Source of the DNA: Guillardia theta CCMP2712 | Taxonomy: Eukaryota > Cryptophyceae > Pyrenomonadales > Geminigeraceae | Length of the DNA: 24,702 nt | NCBI RefSeq assembly: GCF_000315625.1 | Contig: NW_005434507.1 | Span: 28,831 to 53,532, forward strand | Direction of reading: 5' to 3' | In this document: in pieces, positions 17,289 to 24,702 of the stretch | Numbering within the stretch: the first letter of the stretch is position 1 | Layout of the letters: each line of letters opens with the position of its first letter | Position numbers and translations under genes: made by a program | Notes under the pieces: model-generated | Database searches by the model: none | What the model saw: the letters and a program-made list of their open reading frames with translations, nothing else | What the model was told of the DNA's origin: nothing

Positions 17289-18085
17289 GACGGAGATACG
17301 CAACGTCAAAGCGCTTGCACTGGGCAGCTAGTAGTCAGTCGCTGCCGAGCCTGCTCTGTGACTCCAGCTCAGGGAACTACTCGAGCGTGAGTATGAATCC
17401 GAAAATGATGACTGCTCCCCCAGTGGCTGAGCTCGCATGCAACCACCGGTCCTATGCCTAGCTATTCCATCCGATTGGAGGGTGGGGTGTCGCGGACTGC
17501 CCTTCCGAGTGGGACGTGACTCACACTTGTCAGTTTGAAAAACCGTTGAGCTTGACTCCGAAGATGACGGTAAAAGGAGTGATTTCGGGTTCAATGTCAT
17601 ATTCAAATCACGTACCTTTTCCCAAGTTCCGAAGAAAAAAATCATGAAATGGGGGGTACCGAATAGCCTTCAAGCCTTCGAGGTTTGCCCACCGGTCCTA
17701 TACCAAGAAGCCCACCGGTCCTATAACCAGCCTCTGCAGCCCCCGGACTTGATGATCGACTTCTCGGGACGGACCTGGCCGGGGCCCCTTCTGCCTCAAT
17801 GCTCGCCGAGTCCGGTGGCCCCGAGGCCGGGGAGATTGAGGGTGTACTACTTGTAGCTCTTCAAGAGCTGAGACCGATTGATGACTCGTAGCTCTTCAAG
17901 GGCCAGGAAGCCTGAGGAGACGGTTGAGCCCTTCCATGTGGTCAGGGCTCTTGCCGGCCCTTCCGCCGGTCAGTCCTGCCAGTAGTCACGGTCCGAGCCT
18001 ACGTACCCTACTTGACTAAGTCCACTGTAAAATCAAACAATAACAGTAGTAATAATGGTACAGATTACTACACAACCCTGCCGAT
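17289..18085. other. Unit 3 leader before A3
   Basis: As the unit 2 leader. TAGTAGTCAG replaces TGGTAGTCAG near 17330, which places a stop in the minus-strand frame that is open in units 1 and 2; unit 4 shares this. Confidence 0.5.
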
Positions 18086-18110
18086 CATTCCCCCAAAAAC
18101 TTGGGGAATG
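18086..18110 (+). promoter_or_regulatory. Hairpin upstream of A3
   Basis: Same 8-bp stem as before A1 and A2. Confidence 0.6.
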
Positions 18111-18496
18111 TCGCCGCCAACTCAGCGAGATGCCGCCAGCCGCGGCCGGGCCTACAACCCCTCGCCTTCCACCCCACCCCCCAGGTCGTAGTCAATACTA
18201 CCAGTCAATGTCTCTGGACCCTACCCCCGCCTCCGGCGCTCAAAAGTTGGCAGGACCTGATCCTCCATGTGGTCAGGGCTCTTGCGCGGGGGTGGGGTGT
18301 CGCGGACCGGTCGAGGGGTGGCGGGGGGTTGACAGCGAGTCGACCTCGTAAAGAAAGAAATCAGGCACTGCGGCACTTGGAAAAAAATTATTGTTTTCTC
18401 GATACTTTGAGTAAAACAAGACAGGTTCACTACCGTCCCTCTCCGCTGACCAGCTGCCAGCCCCTGCTTCCTCTCCCTCCCTCCGCAGCTCCTGCT

Positions 18497-19120
18497 ATGT
18501 CCCCGTCTCTACCCCTCCTCCTCCCTCCCTTCCTCCTTGACGACCTCTCCTTCCACCCCTCCTTCCTCCTCCCCATCGACCCCGTCGACATCCCAGACCC
18601 CTCCGCTACTACCTGTGATGACCGCTGCCTGTCGCCTTGCAGTGTGCTGCCCCTGCCCCTCCTCTTCCCTGACCCTCCCTGCCCCGTCGCCTCTGCCCTC
18701 GACCTCTCCTGGTCCGACGACCCCTCCCTCGACGCCCTGCCGGATCCCGGACCTCCCGGCAGCTGGGGCCCGGAGACCAGCCGCTGGGACGCGGCGGCGC
18801 GGAGCAAGCACAGCTCGGCGTGCAGGGGCAGGAGCCGGCTGACCGCGCAGGAGAAGCTCGACATCGTCTGCCTCTACTACTCCGCCCCGGCCGCGACCAA
18901 TAATCGACGGACAATCCAGCAGCAGGACCTGTCGAGGAAGTACTGCAAGAGCCGGGCGGCGATCTGCAAGGTGCTGAGGCCGGAGTACGCGAGGGGGGTC
19001 ATGGCGACGGCTCAAGGGCTCATGGTCAAGAACCACAACGAGATCCTCGACAACATCGCACAGGAAGAGCGTCGCAAGCACAAGGCCTTGCGCCGAGGGC
19101 CAAGCGAGGCGACTGGCTGA
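18497..19120 (+). CDS. A3: helix-turn-helix protein, 207 residues
   Basis: Closest to A2: same Lys148/Cys157 helix-turn-helix and same Ser-Trp-Ser at 71-73. I count five base changes from A2, three of them replacements (Pro for Ser61, Pro for Ser92, Ser for Cys in the tail). The extra base in GCGGACCGG upstream ends the leader frame that units 1 and 2 could splice to it, so the short form from this ATG is the safest model. Confidence 0.7.
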   Translation: MSPSLPLLLPPFLLDDLSFHPSFLLPIDPVDIPDPSATTCDDRCLSPCSVLPLPLLFPDPPCPVASALDLSWSDDPSLDALPDPGPPGSWGPETSRWDAAARSKHSSACRGRSRLTAQEKLDIVCLYYSAPAATNNRRTIQQQDLSRKYCKSRAAICKVLRPEYARGVMATAQGLMVKNHNEILDNIAQEERRKHKALRRGPSEATG

Positions 19121-19886
19121 GAGGTGCGAGGAGGTATTGTGATGCTGCTCAGGGTCCGGACGTAGCGGATACTGCACTGGCTGGGCAGTTGCCCGACCTC
19201 CGAGACAGCAGCGTGTCTGACGGGCTAGACCTGATGCACCTTGCTGGCAACTTCTTGTCATCATGCCTGATCAATGCCGACAGGCATCAGAGCGGGATGA
19301 AGGGGCTCGACTTGCTAAGTGCTCGCGCGGGGCGATTTGGAGGACGACTTGCCCGCCGATTGGTGGTGGGCCAGAGTGAAGAACTTGGAAGCACTGGCAA
19401 AATAGTATGCGTGAGGCGGCCGATTGACGCTAGCCTCCAAATGTCTAGATCCTAGTTCATTTGACATCAATCCGAGATTTACATACGTTTAGATCCAAAA
19501 TATCACAAACAAACATGGCTCCATGACTCTTTCATGGGCGAAGTGGGTGGATGAGGCTCTTGCTGGTGTTCAACTTGGAATCAGTCAAGATCCCTGAATT
19601 GAACGACATTGATTTACAATCATGACATAAAAGGTATTTGCGGCAGGCAGCATTATGCAGATCTTACTGTTATTGGTAAGGTGATGTTGAAGAGCCAGCA
19701 CAACTATCCATGTCGACCCCCCTACATAACATCTCGAACAACACGCATGTTGTTCAAAACCTGTGTTCTGACCTTCTCCCTTGAATGAGAAGTCTTGATG
19801 AGACCATGATGCCTATGCAACGGTTTCTGAGTATCAAGTTGAGTACATTGAAAGAGTTTGGAGAGACTACTCTCCTGATTGTCCTC

Positions 19887-20101
19887 GTACTGATTTGTAA
19901 CTTAACTTTGAGTAAAAAGTTGTATACATCGGCAGTCACTTTCGGTCACAGCGGGCCTGCTCTAGACGGTCAGCCCGATTCCTTGGCACTGAGACTTTCG
20001 GGAGGCACCATCGGAGTCGATCCCCGGCCCGCCGGCCCCACGAAAGTGAAATAAATAACTAAGGCACTTACTTTAGTCAAAGTTAAGTTAAAAATCAGTA
20101 C
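19887..20101. mobile_element. MITE-like segment with 30-bp terminal inverted repeats
   Basis: Arms 19887-19916 and 20072-20101 are reverse complements with two mismatches (GTACTGATTT...TTTGAGTAAA). The inside is GC-rich with no coding frame. The right arm and about 30 bp beyond it (CTTGACCCTGACACTGTCG) are absent from units 1 and 2, and the left arm is absent from unit 1. The arm sequence also occurs alone at 4110-4139. Non-autonomous element or its remnant is the best reading; no clear target-site duplication was found. Confidence 0.5.
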
Positions 20102-20360
20102 GGCTTGACCCTGACACTGTCGCACAGAAATAAAATAATAATTAACCATGAAAGGATAATTTTACTCCTCTCCAGCAAGTATGTGACCAGCACCTCAAAC
20201 AAGCAAGCGATCACCGGTCCTGATAAGACTGTGATCAGGGCTCTAGGGGGGTGGGGTGTCGCGGACTGGGGAAGCCCGTGACTCTCCGGAGCAGTACCAG
20301 GGGTACACGTCGAGTCCGCAACTCTCCACCCCCCAAGACCCCTTGAGTACTGACTGTACA

Positions 20361-20410
20361 ACTTATGGAATGAGGACACCCCTGAACTTATGGAATGAGG
20401 ACACCACTGA
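20361..20410. repeat. 25-bp tandem duplication
   Basis: ACTTATGGAATGAGGACACC plus CCTGA, then the same with one change. Present only in unit 3. Confidence 0.85.
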
Positions 20411-20725
20411 AGGGGGGGTAGTGGGGGAGGTAGGGTGGTGGCGGGGGGTACACAGCGAGTCGGACTCGTAAAGAAAGTAAGCAGACGCTTATAACAAAAA
20501 GGTAGTCATCGGTCCTCCTTTAAAAATCAGAAGTTTACTACCGTCCCCCACCCCACCCCACCCCTCCGGCCCGATGACATGTCATCCCGTGGGACCACTG
20601 CCGATTCCCAAGAGTGGGGGAATGTCGCTACCTCCTGCTGTCCCCTTGGCTTACAAGCTGCCAGCCCCTGCTCCCTCCCTCACCCGCTGAGCCCCTCCTC
20701 CTCTCCCTCCCTCCGCAGCTCTGCT

Positions 20726-21370
20726 ATGTCCCGTCTCTGCCCTTCCTCCTCCCTCCCTTCTCCTTGACGACCTCTCTTTCCACCCTCTTTCCTCCTCCCC
20801 ATCGACCCCGTCGACATCCCAGACCCCTCCGCTACTACCTGTGATGACCGCTGCCTGTCGCCTTGCAGTGTGCTGCCCCTGCCCCTCCTCTTCCCTGACC
20901 CTCCCTGCCCCGTCGCCTCTGCCCTCGACCTCTCCTGGCCCGACGACCCCTCCCTCGACGCCCTGCCGGATCCCGGACCTCCCGGCAGCTGGGGCTTGGA
21001 GACCAGCCGCTGGGACGCGGCGGCGCGGAGCAAGCACAGCTCGGCGTGCAGGGGCAGGAGCCGGCTGACCGCGCAGGAGAAGCTCGACATCGTCTGCCTC
21101 TACTACTCCGCCCCGGCCACGACCAAGCACCGACGGACGATACGACAGCAGGACCTGTCCAGGATGTACGGGAAGAGCGGGCCAGCGATCAGCAAGGTGC
21201 TGAGGCCGGAGTACGCGAGGGGGGTCATGGCGACGGCTCAAGGGCTCATGGTCAAGAACCGCAACGAGATCCTCCACAACATCGCGGAGGAGCGTCTCAA
21301 GGAGGAGACCCAGCAGACCATCACAACACTCAAGGTCATGCGCCGAGGGCCAGGGAGAGCGACTGGCTGA
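20726..21370 (+). pseudogene. B3: frameshifted copy of B
   Basis: Starts like B1 but has lost three single bases within about 60 bp after the ATG (GTCCCGTC for GTCCCCGTC, CTTCTCC for CTTCCTCC, CCACCCTC for CCACCCCTC). The first shift leads to a TGA after 13 codons. The net loss of three bases restores the B frame from about the LPIDP codons onward, and the helix-turn-helix and tail are intact with Ser92 changed to Leu. No ATG precedes the helix-turn-helix in the restored frame. Either a recently damaged gene, a copy using another start or splice, or base-calling error in C-runs. Confidence 0.65.
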
Positions 21371-21414
21371 GCGATGGAGCTCTGGGTGGCCGCCTGCATC
21401 GAAGACGACGGCGC

Positions 21415-21532
21415 GTACAAGCAGCCAGCCACTGCTCCCTCCCTCACCCGCTGAGCCCCTCTTCCTCTCTCCCTCCGCAGTCTCTACGCTTTCTCCTCCC
21501 TCCCTTCCTCCCTGAAGACCACTCCTTTGTTC
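21415..21532 (+). pseudogene. Decayed 5' fragment of a third A/B copy (unit 3)
   Basis: Slightly less decayed than in units 1 and 2: CTTTCTCCTCCCTCCCTTCC is closer to the live B gene, as is the CTCACCCGCTGAGCCCC leader. Confidence 0.7.
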
Positions 21533-21577
21533 CGAAGCAGTTAAGACGAGTGTGCTGTTGTCGTTGTAAGAGCATTC

Positions 21578-21603
21578 AAACTCTCAAGGTGGAGAGTTTT
21601 TTT
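21578..21603 (+). other. Hairpin with T7 run (unit 3)
   Basis: Bases just outside the stem changed (CATTCAAACTC for CTTTGAAACTC) while stem and T-run are intact. Confidence 0.4.
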
Positions 21604-22301
21604 CCCGCGTCTATCAATGGCCTTCTGAGACGAGGACGGTCTGTGCTGTGTGAGTATGCTACTCGAACTCTTTCTCTACTTCCCTTCTTGTGAGTCGAGA
21701 GATCAGACAGCAACAGCAGATTCATATCCTATCATTGGTAGCCTAAGGTTGGTTGTGTTGGAACTCAACACGCAAAGAGACACACGATGAGTAGAATCCT
21801 GGACTTGACACCTAGGACAACAACCAGGCGCCGCTTGAAGCACGGGTGGGACGCCCGGCCGCCTTTCCCACACGAGGGATGCTTTTGAGAGATCGTTGAT
21901 ATCGAGGTTGTGTCTCGTAAGCAATGCGATCACGATGAGGAAAAAGAAAGAGCATCCACAAAATGTAGAAAGCAGCCACCATGTGGATTTCAGAGCCTAG
22001 ATCATTTCAGATCTCAGACTGTAGGGTTTGTATCAACGTTGTTGATTGTAGGGGTCTTTTATGATGATGAAACGTTGAGAGGAGCATCCATCCCCGGCAT
22101 ATGCAAACCAGCTGGCACATACATGCTTGGAGGCTCTCGTTGGCATGCCAGCAGACGAGTCAGGGTGGCACCTTTGCGAGAGGTTCTGTAAGGAACATGT
22201 CCAGCAACATAGCTGATGTAACATACAAAGAAAGCCACACAAACCATGCTTCGATCATTGAAACCCATGCCGAGAAAGATCCGTCACTTCCTTGACGAGA
22301 T

Positions 22302-23097
22302 GACGGAGATTCGCAACGTCAATGCGCTTGCACTGGGCAGCTAGTAGTCAGTCGCTGCCGAGCCTGCTCTGTGACTCCAGCTCAGGGAACTACTCGAGCG
22401 TGAGTATGAATCCGAAAATGATGACTGCTCCCCCAGTGGCCGAGCTCGCATGCAACCACCGGTCCTATGCCTAGCTATTCCATCCGATTGGAGGGTGGGG
22501 TGTCGCGGACTGCCCTTCCGAGTGGGACGTGACTCACACTTGTCAGTTTGAAAAACCGTTGAGCTTGACTCCGAAGATGACGGTAAAAGGAGTGATTTCG
22601 GGTTCAATGTCATATTCGAATCACGTACCTTTTCCCAAGTTCCGAAGAAAAAAATCATGAAATGGGGGGTACCGAATAGCCTTCAAGCCTTCGAGGTTTG
22701 CCCACCGGTCCTATACCAAGAAGCCCACCGGTCCTATAACCAGCCTCTGCAGCCCCCGGACTTGATGATCGACTTCTCGGGACGGACCTGGCCGGGGCCC
22801 CTTCTGCCTCAACGCTCTCCGAGTCCAGTGGCCCCGGGGCCAGGAAGATCAAGGGCGTACTACTTGTAGCTCTTCAAGAGCTGAGACCGATTGATGACTC
22901 GTAGCTCTTCAAGGGCCAGGAAGCCGGAGGAGACGGTTGAGCCCTCCCACGTGGCCAAGGTCTCTTGCCGGCCCTTCCGCCGGTCAGTCCTGCCAGTAGT
23001 CACGGTCCGAGCCTACGTACCCTACTTGACTAAGTCCAGTAAAATCAAACAATAACAGTAGTAATAATGGTACAGATTACTACACAACCCTGCCGAT
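22302..23097. other. Unit 4 leader before A4
   Basis: As in units 2-3 with more point changes near 22810-22960 (CAGTGGCCCCGGGGCC, CCACGTGGCCAAGGTC). No gene seen. Confidence 0.5.
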
Positions 23098-23122
23098 CAT
23101 TCCCCCAAAAACTGGGGGAATG
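23098..23122 (+). promoter_or_regulatory. Hairpin upstream of A4, longer stem
   Basis: CATTCCCCC, seven-base loop, GGGGGAATG: a T-to-G change gives a 9-bp stem against 8 bp in the other copies. Confidence 0.6.
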
Positions 23123-23492
23123 TCGCCGCCAACTCAGCGAGATGCCGCCAGCCGCGGCCGGGCCTACAACCCCTTGCCTTCCACCCCACCCCCCAGGTCG
23201 TAGTCAATACTACCAGTCAATGTCTCTGGACCCTACCCCCGCCCCCGCTCAAAAGTTGGCAGGACCTGATCCTCCATGTGGTCAGGGCTCTTGCGCGGGG
23301 GTGGGGTGTCGCGGACCGGTCGAGGGGTGGCGGGGGGTTGACAGCGAGTCGACCTCGTAAAGAAAGAAATCAGGCACTGCGGCACTTGGAAAAAAATATG
23401 CTATGTGTAAAACAAGACAGGTTCACTACCGTCCCTCTCCGCTGACCAGCTGCCAGCCCCTGCTTCCTCTCCCTCCCTCCGCAGCTCCTGCT

Positions 23493-24116
23493 ATGTCCCC
23501 GTCTCTACCCCTCCTCCTCCCTCCCTTCCTCCTTGACGACCTCTCCTTCCACCCCTCCTTCCTCCTCCCCATCGACCCCGTCGACATCCCAGACCCCTCC
23601 GCTACTACCTGTGATGACCGCTGCCTGTCGCCTTGCAGTGTGCTGCCCCTGCCCCTCCTCTTCCCTGACCCTCCCTGCCCCGTCGCCTCTGCCCTTGACC
23701 TCTCCTCGTCCGACGACCCCTCCCTCGACGCCCTGCCGGATCCCGGACCTCCCGGCAGCTGGGGCCCGGAGACCAGCCGCTGGGACGCGGCGGCGCGGAG
23801 CAAGCACAGCTCGGCGTGCAGGGGCATGAGCCGGCTGACCGCGCAGGAGAAGCTCGACATCGTCTGCCTCTACTACTCCGCCCCGGCCGCGACCAAGCAC
23901 CGACGGACAATCCAGCAGCAGGACCTGTCGAGGAAGTACTGCAAGAGCCGGGCGGCGATCTGCAAGGTGCTGAGGCCGGAGTACGCGAGGGGGGTCATGG
24001 CGACGGCTCAAGGGCTCATGGTCAAGAACCACAACGAGATCCTCGACAACATCGCACAGGAAGAGCGTCGCAAGCACAAGGCCTTGCGCCGAGGGCCAAG
24101 CGAGGCGACTGGCTGA
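23493..24116 (+). CDS. A4: helix-turn-helix protein, 207 residues
   Basis: Mosaic copy. The N-terminal half has Ser-Ser-Ser at 71-73 like A1, while the helix-turn-helix has Lys148 and Cys157 like A2/A3, and the bases for residues 135-136 are AAGCAC (Lys-His) as in B, not AATAAT (Asn-Asn) as in the other A genes. Met replaces Arg112 just before the helix-turn-helix (CRGMSRLT). The leader before it (TATGCTATGTGTAAAAC) also follows the A1 type. Function as for the other A copies. Confidence 0.7.
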   Translation: MSPSLPLLLPPFLLDDLSFHPSFLLPIDPVDIPDPSATTCDDRCLSPCSVLPLPLLFPDPPCPVASALDLSSSDDPSLDALPDPGPPGSWGPETSRWDAAARSKHSSACRGMSRLTAQEKLDIVCLYYSAPAATKHRRTIQQQDLSRKYCKSRAAICKVLRPEYARGVMATAQGLMVKNHNEILDNIAQEERRKHKALRRGPSEATG

Positions 24117-24702
24117 GAGGTGCGAGGAGGTATTGTGATGCTGCTCAGAATCCGGACGTAGCGGATTCTGCACTGGCTGGGCAGGCGCCCGACCTCCGAG
24201 ACAGCAGCGTGTCGGACGGGCTAGACCTGATGCACCTTGCTGGCAACTTCTTGTCATCATGCCGACAAGTGACTTGGAGGACGACTTGCCCGCCGATTGG
24301 TGGTGGGCCCGAGTGAAGAACTTGGAAGCACTGGCAAAATAGTATGCGTGAGGCGGCCGATTGACGCTAGCCTCCAAATGTCTAGATCCTAGTTCATTTG
24401 ACATCAATCCGAGATTTACATACGTTTAGATCCAAAATATCACAAACAAACATGGCTCCATGACTCTTTCATGGGCGAAGTGGGTGGATGAGGCTCTTGC
24501 TGGTGTTCAACTTGGAATCAGTCAAGATCCCTGAATAGTCTTCATCAAGAGATGTGAACGACATTGATTTACAATCATGACATGAAAGGTATTTGCGGCA
24601 GGCAGCATATGTAGATCTTACTGTTATTGGTAAGATGATGTTGAAGAGCCAGCACAACTATCCATGTCGACCCCCCTACATAACATCCGATCAACACGCA
24701 TG
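24117..24702. other. Start of A4-B4 block
   Basis: Lacks the 60-bp segment, as unit 1 does (CATGCCGACAAGTGACTTGG), but has the 20-bp segment, as unit 2 does. The window ends before any B gene. Confidence 0.5.

Larger units (their letters stand above)
19121..20600. other. A3-B3 intergenic block
   Basis: No gene assigned. It lacks the 20-bp segment, as unit 1 does, but keeps the 60-bp segment after A, as unit 2 does. B leader at 20205-20475 is rearranged: the sequence between the GTGTCGCGG module and the conserved CGAGTCGGACTC is partly replaced and contains the 25-bp duplication. Confidence 0.5.
17289..22301 (+). repeat. Array unit 3
   Basis: 5013 bp with A3 and the broken B3. Holds the MITE-like 19887-20101 segment and a 25-bp tandem duplication at 20361-20410. 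Confidence 0.9.
21371..22301. other. B3 downstream block of unit 3
   Basis: As in units 1 and 2, with its own small losses (for example ACACAAACC for ACACAGACAAACC near 22237). The 93-codon plus frame is at 21910-22191. No gene assigned. Confidence 0.4.
7545..24702 (+). repeat. Tandem array of ~5-kb units carrying A and B genes
   Basis: The sequence starting GACGGAGATACGCAACGTC recurs at 7545, 12248, 17289 and 22302 (GACGGAGATTCGC in the last). Collinear similarity runs to the window end, giving units of 4703, 5041 and 5013 bp and a partial fourth of 2401 bp. At 7545 similarity to the other units' upstream sequence stops, so the left edge of the array is inside the window. All genes point to the plus strand. 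Confidence 0.95.
22302..24702 (+). repeat. Array unit 4, cut by the window end
   Basis: Carries A4 and the first part of the A-B block. The array continues beyond the window. Confidence 0.9.

Noticed and set aside
8682-24116. A and B as Tigger/pogo transposases
   Set aside because: Only the N-terminal type HTH is present; no DDE domain follows, and no terminal inverted repeats or target duplications bound the units.
7545-24702. Array as rDNA or CRISPR
   Set aside because: No rRNA-like sequence is seen, and the repeats are kilobases long with genes rather than short repeats and spacers.

Overview
The window looks like nuclear DNA of a eukaryotic alga with a red-type secondary plastid. My best guess is a cryptophyte close to Guillardia, but this is inferred, not proven. 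The main evidence is a minus-strand gene at 236-3208 that reads cleanly only as 16 very short exons joined by GT-AG introns of 49-391 nt. Its product starts with a signal peptide followed by Ala-Ala-Phe and a Ser/Pro/Lys-rich stretch, the two-part presequence used to import proteins into such plastids. There are no bacterial operons, no rRNA, and no tRNA or CRISPR that I could recognise.

Layout. (1) 1-3208: the plastid-targeted chalcone-isomerase-fold gene, with trinucleotide microsatellites in its introns and just past its 3' end. (2) 3209-4692: no gene; a GC-rich island with palindromes and one arm of a dispersed repeat. (3) 4693-6008: a large inverted repeat carrying two head-to-head copies of a gene for a 108-residue protein of unknown function, around a 181-bp shared spacer. 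(4) 6009-7544: no convincing gene. (5) 7545-24702: a tandem array of about 5-kb units (4703, 5041 and 5013 bp, then a fourth cut by the window end). Each full unit holds two related genes, here called A and B, in the order A-B, plus a decayed 5' fragment of a third copy after B.

A and B encode 207- and 215-residue proteins with a Pro/Leu/Asp-rich N-terminal half and one helix-turn-helix of the pipsqueak/CENP-B/Tigger N-terminal kind. No DDE transposase domain follows, so they look like amplified DNA-binding proteins, not transposons. Four A copies are intact. B1 and B2 are intact, and B3 is broken near its N-terminus by small deletions.

The units differ by indels whose distribution conflicts: some group units 1+4 against 2+3, others 1+3 against 2+4. 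Recombination or gene conversion between units explains this best. Unit 3 also holds a MITE-like 215-bp segment with about 30-bp inverted ends, whose arm recurs at 4110-4139 outside the array. Functions of the 108-residue protein and of A/B are not established here; all identifications rest on reading motifs and splice phases by eye.
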